A stretch of 35,177 nucleotides of DNA from Candidatus Roizmanbacteria bacterium RIFOXYC1_FULL_41_16. GTDB taxonomy: Bacteria > Patescibacteriota > Microgenomatia > UBA1406. Location of the stretch: the NCBI GenBank assembly GCA_001788295.1, contig MGBO01000012.1, forward strand, positions 1 to 35,177, in the 5' to 3' direction. Made by a program: the position numbers and the translations under genes. A model generated the notes under the pieces. The model saw only the letters and a list, made by a program, of their open reading frames with translations, ran no database searches and was not told where the DNA came from. Positions 25,446-33,021 of the stretch are shown piece by piece; the first letter of the stretch is position 1, and the number at the start of each line of letters is the position of its first letter.

Positions 25446-27438
25446 CGGTTTTGATCTTTAGAGACAATTGCTTGGTCAAAAATTGATTGATTAAACTCAA
25501 TATTGACTTATTATCTTTAGTATAAGAATAAATTCGCATGGTGTAAAATTGCTGATAACGATCCAAAAGTTCAATTTTCTCTACCGCTTTGAATTTTCTT
25601 TTTATAAGGGTCGTAATTTGCTGCCAGTGATTCTTGTTGTCAAACTGATAAGTTAAATCCTCGACGATAGGCGCCTGGTTTGATTGGGCTTTAATACTAG
25701 TCAAAAACTGGAAATACTTGGCTAATAGTCCAAAATCTAATTCAGCTATAGCCGGCACTGACTTTAAACCAAGTTTAAAGGCAATGGATTTATTCAAAAC
25801 GCCAATTTCACCTAAGTATAAATTGTCCAGGTAGATTGTCGCACTAAGCTTTGGATCAAAATAGGCCTGCTTAGTACCGGATTGGTAAGAAATTAACTTC
25901 GTTAAATGACCCATTTGAAACAAGGAGTCAAGAACCCCTTTTAATTCAAAGTAGTCGTTACTGGAAAGTAATGATAGAGTTGGTCGCTCAAGCGGCAGTT
26001 GCTTGGGTCGTGGTAGATAAACGTGAGCCAACTCAAACAACTTAAGTCTGGGTTGCTGGCTGTTGATCACAGCGGCTCTGGCTAATGAAGCAAGCAAAGT
26101 CTGCCGAAAACAAACCAAGTCCTGTGACATTGGATTGAGCATCCGGATTGGTTTTGTTTTAGTGGCAAAAAGTTGATTAAGTGACTCAGAAATCATTGAG
26201 TAATTGTATAGTTCAAAAAACCCAAGCGAGGCAAGAAACTCCTTAATCACTTTTTCCTTATTAAAACGCTCAGTCAAATTACGTAAATATGGATCAGAGT
26301 GAAAAACAAACGGCGGTAAATTAGTCCCTAAATTGTTGTAGCCGTAAATCCGAGCGACTTCTTCAATTAAATCCTGTTTAAGATTGATGTCTTTTTCGCG
26401 GTAAGCCGGAATGCTAAAAGTCAGAGTTTGTTTTGATTTGGCTTTCAAATTAAAGCCCAAAGCTTTCAGGATACTGGTCACTTTTGCGACGCTAATATCA
26501 AGATTCATATAAGTCGCAAAATCAGAAAGATCAATCGAAATGAGCTTGGATTTGGCGACTGTTCTATTAATGTCGATAATCGGGCTGGCAATTTTGGCTT
26601 TGGCCAACTGTACAAACAAAGAGATCCCTCTGTTAAAAGCGAGCTCGGCCGTCTGGACATCAGGTTCGTTTTCATTGTATGAGGCTGCCAAAGTTCTAAT
26701 CCCGTGCTTCATACTGGTCTTACGAATAATAAAGGGATTAATCATTTCAATAAAGAAAATAATTCGTTTGGTGTCGTCAGCAACCATACTGTTTTGCCCA
26801 CCCATAATGCCGGGTAAATCAATCACTCGACCAGTGCCATCATCAATGACAACATCATCTTTATATAAAGCATGATTTAAACCATCTAAAGTAACTAAGT
26901 TTTCTTTATCTTGAGCCTGACGTAATACAAGTTTGCCAGTTTTAATCTTGTCGTAATCAAACACATGACAGGGATGCCCGACTTCCAGCATGACATAATT
27001 GGTCACGTCAATTAGATTGCTTTGAGAACGGATGCCGGCCTGTTCTAAACGGTCTCTCACATATTGAGGGGAACGGTCAACTCTGACCTGATCCATAACC
27101 ACGGCTAAGATACGTCGGCTTAGTTTGCTGTTGTCCTCAACGGTTAACCGAAGCTTAGTCTTAGCTTTAAAAACATGTTTAATTTTTTTTAGGGGTAGAA
27201 ATTTAGCCTGATATCCATGCTGCTTAAGAATCACGGCCGCCTCACGGGCAATCCCGATCACTGAGGCGCTGTCGATCCGATTGGTTGTCACTTCGATATC
27301 ATAAGCATAATCCTTACCAAAAGGTTCCAGTTTTTCAACCGACGGACCGGACAAGGACAAAAGAGAGGCCATTTCATCAGGCTTGGCATCGGTTTTCAAA
27401 TATTCTCTTAGCCAACTGTCTAAAATTCTGATGTTCAT
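25423..27438 (-). CDS. pheT: Phenylalanine--tRNA ligase beta subunit
   Basis: B3/B4, B5 and anticodon-binding domain features (YDIEVTTNRIDSASVIGIAREAA, LIDVTNYVMLEVGHPCHVFDYDKI, DLIEEVARIYGYNNLGTNLP). Confidence 0.95.
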   Translation of the reverse strand: MNIRILDSWLREYLKTDAKPDEMASLLSLSGPSVEKLEPFGKDYAYDIEVTTNRIDSASVIGIAREAAVILKQHGYQAKFLPLKKIKHVFKAKTKLRLTVEDNSKLSRRILAVVMDQVRVDRSPQYVRDRLEQAGIRSQSNLIDVTNYVMLEVGHPCHVFDYDKIKTGKLVLRQAQDKENLVTLDGLNHALYKDDVVIDDGTGRVIDLPGIMGGQNSMVADDTKRIIFFIEMINPFIIRKTSMKHGIRTLAASYNENEPDVQTAELAFNRGISLFVQLAKAKIASPIIDINRTVAKSKLISIDLSDFATYMNLDISVAKVTSILKALGFNLKAKSKQTLTFSIPAYREKDINLKQDLIEEVARIYGYNNLGTNLPPFVFHSDPYLRNLTERFNKEKVIKEFLASLGFFELYNYSMISESLNQLFATKTKPIRMLNPMSQDLVCFRQTLLASLARAAVINSQQPRLKLFELAHVYLPRPKQLPLERPTLSLLSSNDYFELKGVLDSLFQMGHLTKLISYQSGTKQAYFDPKLSATIYLDNLYLGEIGVLNKSIAFKLGLKSVPAIAELDFGLLAKYFQFLTSIKAQSNQAPIVEDLTYQFDNKNHWQQITTLIKRKFKAVEKIELLDRYQQFYTMRIYSYTKDNKSILSLINQFLTKQLSLKIKTVKDGKNK
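26904..26925 (-). repeat. Possible in-frame palindromic-repeat remnant in pheT (encodes LRQAQDKE)
   Basis: Plus ctttatcttgagcctgacgtaa shares the TGAGCCTGnCG core with the 23096-23116 palindrome. Confidence 0.35.
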
Positions 27439-27440
27439 AG

Positions 27441-28454
27441 TTATTGATAAATATCTAACTGACCACTGAAAAGTTTGCGTAAATCAAACAACTGGTGCTT
27501 CATCATATACACCCGCTCAACACCAAAACCAAAGGCCCAGCCGGTATACTTTTGCGAATTGATTTTGCCTGCTTTTAAGACGTTTGGGTGAACCATACCG
27601 GCGCCACCAAGTTCGAGCCAACCGCTTTTGCAAACACGGCACTTGCCGGATTTGGTTTTTTGCGTTCCCTGACAAATGGTGCAGGTGGTGTCGATTTCAA
27701 AAGAAGGCTCGGTAAACTGAAAGTGATAAGGCCGCAACCGAATCTGGACATCATAGCCAAAATACTCCTTGGCAAAGTGATTAATGGCCCCTTTTAGATG
27801 AGTAATATTAATGTTACGGTCGATGCATAAGCCCTCAAATTGATGAAACATAGGCGTATGAGTAACATCCCAGTTGCGCCGGAAACAACGGGCAATATTA
27901 ATCATTCTCACCGGCTTGCCTTTCATTCGCCACATTTCCCTGACCTGGCCGGAGGAAGTGTGAGGAGAAAGAACCATTTTGCCAAAAGTGGAACTAGCCT
28001 CACCATCCACGGTAAACGATTCAAATTCATCACGGGCCGGATGAGAGGGGGGCATATTTAAGCTGTCAAAAGAAAAGTATTCATATTCAATCTCCGGATA
28101 CGAAACACGATAAAAACCGATCTTGGCAAAAATTTCAGTGATTTCGTTTATGGTTCGGGTAATTGGATGGATTGCTCCAATAGATATTTTTGTTCCTGGT
28201 AAAGTCGGATCAGTAACCGGCTCTTTTTGCCTTAAAACCGCCTGAATCTGGCTGTTCAACGCTCTTATTACTTCCTGCTTCTGATTATTAATGTTCAAGC
28301 CCAAATTCTTTTTCTGAATCGGATCAGAAACAGATTTTAGCTTTTGGAGTTGTTGATTAAAATAACCCTTTTTTCCTAAGAACTTTGTTTTCAGTACTTC
28401 CAGATCGTCTAAGCTTTTGGCTTGTTGGATTTCCCGAATTATTTGGTTTGCCAA
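27441..28454 (-). CDS. pheS: Phenylalanine--tRNA ligase alpha subunit
   Basis: GAIHPITRTINEITEIFAKIGF, LSPHTSSGQVREM, EGLCIDRNINITHLKG, GWLELGGAGMVHPNVL, GWAFGFGVERVYMMKH. Confidence 0.96.
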   Translation of the reverse strand: MANQIIREIQQAKSLDDLEVLKTKFLGKKGYFNQQLQKLKSVSDPIQKKNLGLNINNQKQEVIRALNSQIQAVLRQKEPVTDPTLPGTKISIGAIHPITRTINEITEIFAKIGFYRVSYPEIEYEYFSFDSLNMPPSHPARDEFESFTVDGEASSTFGKMVLSPHTSSGQVREMWRMKGKPVRMINIARCFRRNWDVTHTPMFHQFEGLCIDRNINITHLKGAINHFAKEYFGYDVQIRLRPYHFQFTEPSFEIDTTCTICQGTQKTKSGKCRVCKSGWLELGGAGMVHPNVLKAGKINSQKYTGWAFGFGVERVYMMKHQLFDLRKLFSGQLDIYQ

Positions 28455-28465
28455 TTTAATTACCG

Positions 28466-28807
28466 TTACTTAATTTTTTTCACAAGCCTTTCAAAAAAAG
28501 GCCCATCCTGAGCAATTAAAGCTAGGATCTTACGGTCGAGCTGGATATTTTTGATCTTTAGTAAATGGATAAATTCGGAATATTTAATTTCAAAAGGTGT
28601 CAAGGCGGCGTTGATTCTGGTAATCCAAAGACGGCGCATCTGACGCTTGCGATGTTTTCGTCCGGCAAAGGCATATTCACCGGCGTGAAGAACTGCTTCG
28701 TTTGCCACTTTGTAAAGACGGCTTTTGGTCATTCGGTAACCCTTGGCGAGTTCCAGAACCTTTTTGTGTTTTTGGTGTGAGGTCAAGCCTCTTTTAACTC
28801 TGGTCAT
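28466..28807 (-). CDS. rplT: 50S ribosomal protein L20
   Basis: MTRVKRGLTSHQKHKKVLELAKGY...AGRKHRKRQMRRLWITRINAA. Confidence 0.96.
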   Translation of the reverse strand: MTRVKRGLTSHQKHKKVLELAKGYRMTKSRLYKVANEAVLHAGEYAFAGRKHRKRQMRRLWITRINAALTPFEIKYSEFIHLLKIKNIQLDRKILALIAQDGPFFERLVKKIK

Positions 28808-29002
28808 TTATTTTCCTAATAATTTTTTAATTTTTATCGAAATGGTTGAGTGCAGTTGTTTGGTTTTCTTTAAACGTCTTATTTGAGTCTTGGACTTATT
28901 GGTCCGTTTGTGACGCATACCATGACTACGGTGCAAAACAACACCGTTTTTGGTAACTTTAAATCTTTTTTTAATTGATTTCCTGATTTTTAGCTTCGGC
29001 AT
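28808..29002 (-). CDS. rpmI: 50S ribosomal protein L35
   Basis: MPKLKIRKSIKKRFKVTKNGVVLHRSHGMRHKRTNKSKTQIRRL. Confidence 0.92.
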   Translation of the reverse strand: MPKLKIRKSIKKRFKVTKNGVVLHRSHGMRHKRTNKSKTQIRRLKKTKQLHSTISIKIKKLLGK

Positions 29003-29543
29003 GTTGTCCTTTGTCAATACTTATAACTGCCCGTAATACTTTGCCGTGCATTACCGGCTCAGTTACTATTTTACTACTTTTAATCCCACTTAGAAAGAGA
29101 TATAAAAAAGCTTTTGCCTGCTCTTTCTTACCCAGCTCCCGGCCCTTCAGCCAAAGACTGATACGAACCTGGTTGCCGTTCTTTAAAAACTGGGCTGCCC
29201 GACCTTTGACTCTTTCCAAATCGTGCTCGGCCATAAACAAGCTGATTTTTAATTCTTTGGTCTCGGTTTTGCCTTTCTTTTCACCTTTACTGCGTTTGGC
29301 CAGCTGGTACAAGTATTTATTAAAGTCAATAATCTTGGCTACCGGCGGCACCGCTTTGGGTGCAATTAACACTAAGTCGTGACCCAATTCCTTGGCTTTA
29401 TCCAAAGCTTGAGAGCGACTGAGAATTCCCAAAACCTCGTTTTCTTCAGTTAAGACACGTAAACTTGGTTCCCGAATATAATCATTAATCGGAACAGAAC
29501 GTCTTAATAACTGTTTTTTTGAAATACTACGTTTTCTTCTCAA
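28971..29543 (-). CDS. infC: Translation initiation factor IF-3 (non-AUG start)
   Basis: INDYIREPSLRVLTEENEVLGILSRSQALDKAKELGHDLVLIAPKAVPPVAKIIDFNKYLYQLAKRSK; start is TTG at 29543 or ATT at 29525, with no in-frame ATG/GTG upstream of the conserved domain. Confidence 0.93.
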   Translation of the reverse strand: MRRKRSISKKQLLRRSVPINDYIREPSLRVLTEENEVLGILSRSQALDKAKELGHDLVLIAPKAVPPVAKIIDFNKYLYQLAKRSKGEKKGKTETKELKISLFMAEHDLERVKGRAAQFLKNGNQVRISLWLKGRELGKKEQAKAFLYLFLSGIKSSKIVTEPVMHGKVLRAVISIDKGQHAEAKNQEIN

Positions 29544-31281
29544 TTTGCTGCTTCAAGACTTTAATAAACTCACTTAATTTTTGCTGTCCCAAGTCCTTAT
29601 TTTCTCTGGTTCGCACACTGACAAAAAACTCTTTTTCAGTACTTAACTGGACTTCTTTGTCTCCAATTATACAGAGATAAGGGGTTTTTTGCAATGACTG
29701 CTCGCGAATCTTCGCTCCCAAGGGCTTGTTTTCCAAGTTTGTCTCAACCCTTATGGCCTGATTATTCAAAACCTCGGCTACAGCTTGCGCTTGCTCTATA
29801 AACTTATTACTCACCGGCACCACTACTACCTGTACCGGAGACAGCCAAACCGGAAAGGCGCCGGCATAATGTTCGATGAGAATAGAGACAAAGCGCTCAA
29901 TCGAACCCATAATGGCGGCATGGATCATCACGATCGGTTCATGTCCGCCGTTTTCGTTAATGCAGGCAAGTTCAAAACTTTTGGGCATATTCCGATCCGC
30001 CTGAATGGTGGCCACTTGCCATTCTCTTTGCAATGAATCCTTAGCAATAAAATCGATTTTGGGCCCATAAAAAGCCGCTTCACCAATCGCAACCTGATAA
30101 TCGACCCCTCTTTCCTTAACCCAGCTCTCAAGCTCTTGTTCCCATTTTTGCCAATTAGCTTCTTCACCCAGATAGTTTTGCATTTTTTTGGGATCATGAA
30201 AAGATAACCTGACTTTCAATTGAGGAAATCCCGTGGCTTTGTAAAAGCGCTCAATAATTTCCCAAATCTTTAAACATTCCTGTTTTAACTGGTTTTCGCG
30301 GCAAAAGACATGGGCATCGTCCTGAGTTATACAGCGCACTCTGGATAAACCGTTGAGTTCACCGGTTTGCTCATCGCGATAAACCATTGTTGTTTCGGCA
30401 TAACGCTGAGGTAAATCACGATAGCTCCGCTGTTGGCTATTATAAATTTGTGTATGATGCGGACAATTCATCGGCTTCATGGCAAACACGTGTCCCTCCC
30501 GAGTGGTGATTTTAAACAAATCATTTTTAAACTTGTCCCAGTGGCCGCTGACTACATATAAATCCTTCTTAGTAATGTGGGGGATGGCCACTTTCTGATA
30601 ACCTTTTTCGCACCTGAGCTGCCAGACATAATCATCCAGCAAATTACGAATCAGTGTTCCTTTTGGCGTCCACAAAGGCAAACCCGGGCCAACTAGTTGC
30701 GAGAATGTGAATAAGCCCAAATCTTTTCCCAATTTTTTGTGGTCTCTAGCTTTAGCCAGCTGAATTTGCTCCAAGTAATCCATCAATTCTTTTTCATTCT
30801 CAAAAGCCGTGCCGTAAATTCGAGTAAGCATTTTGTTTTTTTCGTCTCCACGCCAATAAGCGCCAGCCACTGATAGCAATTTAAAATGCTTTAACTCTTG
30901 CTTTGGTTTTTCTAAATGCCCACCACGGCAAAGATCCACAAAGCCGCCGGATTCATAAACCGTGATTTTTTCTTTTTGTTTAATTAGTTCATCAATCAAC
31001 TCAAGTTTGTAAGAGTTGTCTTGGTAAATTTCTTGAGCTTCTTTTTCACTGACTTCCCGCCCCTTTAACTCTCCCCATTTTAAGAGCAATTGCCGCATCC
31101 GCTTTTCGATCTTAGCCAGATCTTTATCAGAAATCGGCTGATCAAATTCAAAGTCGTAGTAAAAACCGTTTTCAATCACCGGACCGATGGTATGTTTTGT
31201 TTTTGGATACAAATCCAAAACCGCGGCCGCTAACAAGTGACTGGCCGTGTGCCTGAGATTATTTACTTTTTGTTCGCTCAT
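29527..31281 (-). CDS. thrS: Threonine--tRNA ligase
   Basis: RHTASHLLAAAVLDLYP, VDLCRGGHL, MKPMNCPHH, RVRCITQDDAHVFCR, GEAAFYGPKIDFIAKDSLQREWQVATIQADRNMPKSFELACINENG, PIVMIHAAIMGSIERFVSILIEHYAGAFPVWLSPVQ. Confidence 0.97.
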   Translation of the reverse strand: MSEQKVNNLRHTASHLLAAAVLDLYPKTKHTIGPVIENGFYYDFEFDQPISDKDLAKIEKRMRQLLLKWGELKGREVSEKEAQEIYQDNSYKLELIDELIKQKEKITVYESGGFVDLCRGGHLEKPKQELKHFKLLSVAGAYWRGDEKNKMLTRIYGTAFENEKELMDYLEQIQLAKARDHKKLGKDLGLFTFSQLVGPGLPLWTPKGTLIRNLLDDYVWQLRCEKGYQKVAIPHITKKDLYVVSGHWDKFKNDLFKITTREGHVFAMKPMNCPHHTQIYNSQQRSYRDLPQRYAETTMVYRDEQTGELNGLSRVRCITQDDAHVFCRENQLKQECLKIWEIIERFYKATGFPQLKVRLSFHDPKKMQNYLGEEANWQKWEQELESWVKERGVDYQVAIGEAAFYGPKIDFIAKDSLQREWQVATIQADRNMPKSFELACINENGGHEPIVMIHAAIMGSIERFVSILIEHYAGAFPVWLSPVQVVVVPVSNKFIEQAQAVAEVLNNQAIRVETNLENKPLGAKIREQSLQKTPYLCIIGDKEVQLSTEKEFFVSVRTRENKDLGQQKLSEFIKVLKQQIEKKT

Positions 31282-31306
31282 TTCTTTTATTATATTAAAC
31301 TTTTAA

Positions 31307-31360
31307 TTAATTTTGGCCCATAAAAAAACCCGCCGCTGGCGGGTATTTTTTTTGTGCCAT
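31307..31360 (-). other. Second possible leader ORF (17 aa) with strong SD, spanning the terminator hairpin
   Basis: GGAGGG-tattagt-ATG; MAQKKYPPAAGFFMGQN*. Confidence 0.3.
31322..31347 (-). terminator. Intrinsic terminator of the thrS attenuator (3:4 hairpin)
   Basis: Minus AATACCCGCC-AGC-GGCGGGTTTTTTT: 7-bp stem (31344-31338 / 31334-31328), 3-nt loop, T run. Confidence 0.85.
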
Positions 31361-31375
31361 ACTAATACCCTCCAG
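31336..31375 (-). promoter_or_regulatory. Antiterminator (2:3) of the thrS attenuator
   Basis: CTGGAGGGTATT (31375-31364) pairs with AATACCCGCCAG (31347-31336): 11 of 12 Watson-Crick pairs, one A.G mismatch; shares strand 3 with the terminator. Confidence 0.8.
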
Positions 31376-31417
31376 TTAGGAAAGGTTAGTAGTAGTTGTC
31401 ACAAAATTAAGTTTCAT
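31376..31417 (-). CDS. Threonine attenuation leader peptide MKLNFVTTTTNLS
   Basis: ATG AAA CTT AAT TTT GTG ACA ACT ACT ACT AAC CTT TCC TAA; four consecutive Thr codons upstream of the thrS terminator/antiterminator. Confidence 0.85.
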   Translation of the reverse strand: MKLNFVTTTTNLS

Positions 31418-31425
31418 CTGACAAT

Positions 31426-31454
31426 ATTAAATCACTTGTAGATTTAGTTGTCAA
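31426..31454 (-). promoter_or_regulatory. thrS-operon leader promoter (TTGACA-17-TTTAAT)
   Basis: -35 TTGACA (31454-31449), 17-bp spacer, -10 TTTAAT (31431-31426); leader ATG begins 9 nt after the -10. Confidence 0.8.
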
Positions 31455-31465
31455 GAGTATCGATC

Positions 31466-32062
31466 TTAAAGCCCAATCTGAATGGCAATCGCTTTCATTG
31501 ATTCAAGGCAAATTTCAATGAATTTTTCCAAAGGAATATTCAAACCTTCAGGCAAAGAACACATCGCTACTTCATCACGCCGGGTGCCGGCGGCAAAACG
31601 GGGTTCTTTTTTAAAACGCTTAATCACCGAGGACAGTTTAACGTCGGCTAACTTTCGTGAAGGATAGACAAAAGCAACGGCCATAATTAAGCCAGTTAAA
31701 CTATCGCTACAAAAAATCGCCCATTGCGCCTTTGTACTTGGTTTAACATTAGTTAACTCAGGCGCGTGGGAAAGAACAAGTTGATGAATTTCTTTTGAAA
31801 TTGTTAGTTCATATTTGGCTAAAGCTTCAAGGGTTTTTTTGGGATGCTCAGTTTTGAACTCCCCACCAAAATCAATATCATGAATTAAACCCGCAAGCAG
31901 CCAATCTTCTCTGGGCAACTCATTAGACGCCAATTGACCATTAGATTTCAAATAATCATAAATTCCACCCATACAAGCCTCCAGAGCTAAGGAATGCTTA
32001 AAAATATTAGGTTCCACCTGTTTCTCAACTGCCTGTAAATATTGCTCTCTTATATATTTCAT
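31466..32062 (-). CDS. HD-domain phosphohydrolase-like protein
   Basis: FKHSLALEACMGGIYDYL...WLLAGLIHDIDFGGEF...HQLVLSHA...FCSDSLTGLI; ATG begins 1 nt after the tRNA-Val discriminator base. Confidence 0.85.
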   Translation of the reverse strand: MKYIREQYLQAVEKQVEPNIFKHSLALEACMGGIYDYLKSNGQLASNELPREDWLLAGLIHDIDFGGEFKTEHPKKTLEALAKYELTISKEIHQLVLSHAPELTNVKPSTKAQWAIFCSDSLTGLIMAVAFVYPSRKLADVKLSSVIKRFKKEPRFAAGTRRDEVAMCSLPEGLNIPLEKFIEICLESMKAIAIQIGL

Positions 32063-32063
32063 G

Positions 32064-32136
32064 TGGCCGCTAAGGGACTTGAACCCCTGACCTACCGGAT
32101 GTAAACCGGTTGCTCTACCAACTGAGCTAAGCGGCC
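32064..32136 (-). tRNA. tRNA-Val (TAC), CCA not encoded
   Basis: GGCCGCTTAGCTCAGTTGGTAGAGCAACCGGTTTACATCCGGTAGGTCAGGGGTTCAAGTCCCTTAGCGGCCA; anticodon loop TTTACAT. Confidence 0.95.
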
Positions 32137-32172
32137 ATTCTTATTTATATCAGAGATAATTTTACCAAAAAA

Positions 32173-32952
32173 CTAGTTTAGGGCATTTCTGTTTGCCATA
32201 ACACATTCGGCAACCCTTGCTGGAAGAGGTAGTGGAGTATCTTTATAAACTGTATTGGCAACTTCGGTTAATTTTCCTCGAATTCTACTACTGCATTGTT
32301 TTAGATATTCTTGAATTGGAGTAAGACCAACTAACCCTTGAACATATTCAAAATCAGGGAAATGATAAAATCCATAAATACGATGAGAAGTTGACCCTTC
32401 AATCTCAATTACATCATGTATCTCAGCGTGTCTTTCTTTAACCGCCTGATAAACATAGTAGTAACTTGCACCACCTTCGCTTCCAAGTCTAAGAATTTTT
32501 TGAAAACCAGATCCTTTTAAAATGGCTAAATATCCATCTTGGTATGCACTTCCCATACGAATTACTCTCTGACCAAATTTTGTTGGCACAACTAAATTAT
32601 AAAAACTCTCACCGACTATTTCTTTCATCTCTTGACGCTCTGGACTCTCATTATCATTAAAAGCAGTAATATTATTTTTAGGAACTGTATACGAAAAAAC
32701 ATAACCTTCATGACCTTTGGTTTTTGAACCGAGTTTTTGAGCAGCTCTGGATAAGATGTGTTCTCCAGTAGGAGGACGTACTAGTGCATGGAAAACAAAG
32801 GGATGAACGCATGGCTGAAGATCAATAACTGGTCCAATACCAGAAAGAATATGTCTACATTTAGGTTGAGTTTGTAAATTGTGAGGAACTGGTATATAGA
32901 CTGGCTCAAACGAATAAATTTTCGAATCAGCCCTCTTAATAATTTCGACCAT
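32173..32952 (-). CDS. Hypothetical protein, no recognised family
   Basis: 259-codon open frame MVEIIKRADSKIYSFEPVYIPVPHN...; own -10-like element upstream. Confidence 0.7.
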   Translation of the reverse strand: MVEIIKRADSKIYSFEPVYIPVPHNLQTQPKCRHILSGIGPVIDLQPCVHPFVFHALVRPPTGEHILSRAAQKLGSKTKGHEGYVFSYTVPKNNITAFNDNESPERQEMKEIVGESFYNLVVPTKFGQRVIRMGSAYQDGYLAILKGSGFQKILRLGSEGGASYYYVYQAVKERHAEIHDVIEIEGSTSHRIYGFYHFPDFEYVQGLVGLTPIQEYLKQCSSRIRGKLTEVANTVYKDTPLPLPARVAECVMANRNALN

Positions 32953-32966
32953 ATTAAATTAAATTA

Positions 32967-32989
32967 TTGTGTTGATTATTATAACACAA
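32967..32989. promoter_or_regulatory. Inverted repeat TTGTGTT-N9-AACACAA overlapping a -10 element (operator-like)
   Basis: Perfect 7-bp inverted repeat; minus TATAAT at 32983-32978 lies within it. Confidence 0.4.
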
Positions 32990-33021
32990 AGGGATTATTG
33001 TACCAATCTATACTACTTAAT

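Noticed and set aside
29011-30197. ORFs 29011..29382, 29785..30036 (+) and 29928..30197 (-)
   Set aside because: Shadows of infC and thrS.
31282-31465. T-box riboswitch upstream of thrS
   Set aside because: No T-box-like AGGGTGGNACCGCG sequence or specifier-loop architecture; the short Thr-rich ORF and 1:2/2:3/3:4 pairing explain the leader better.
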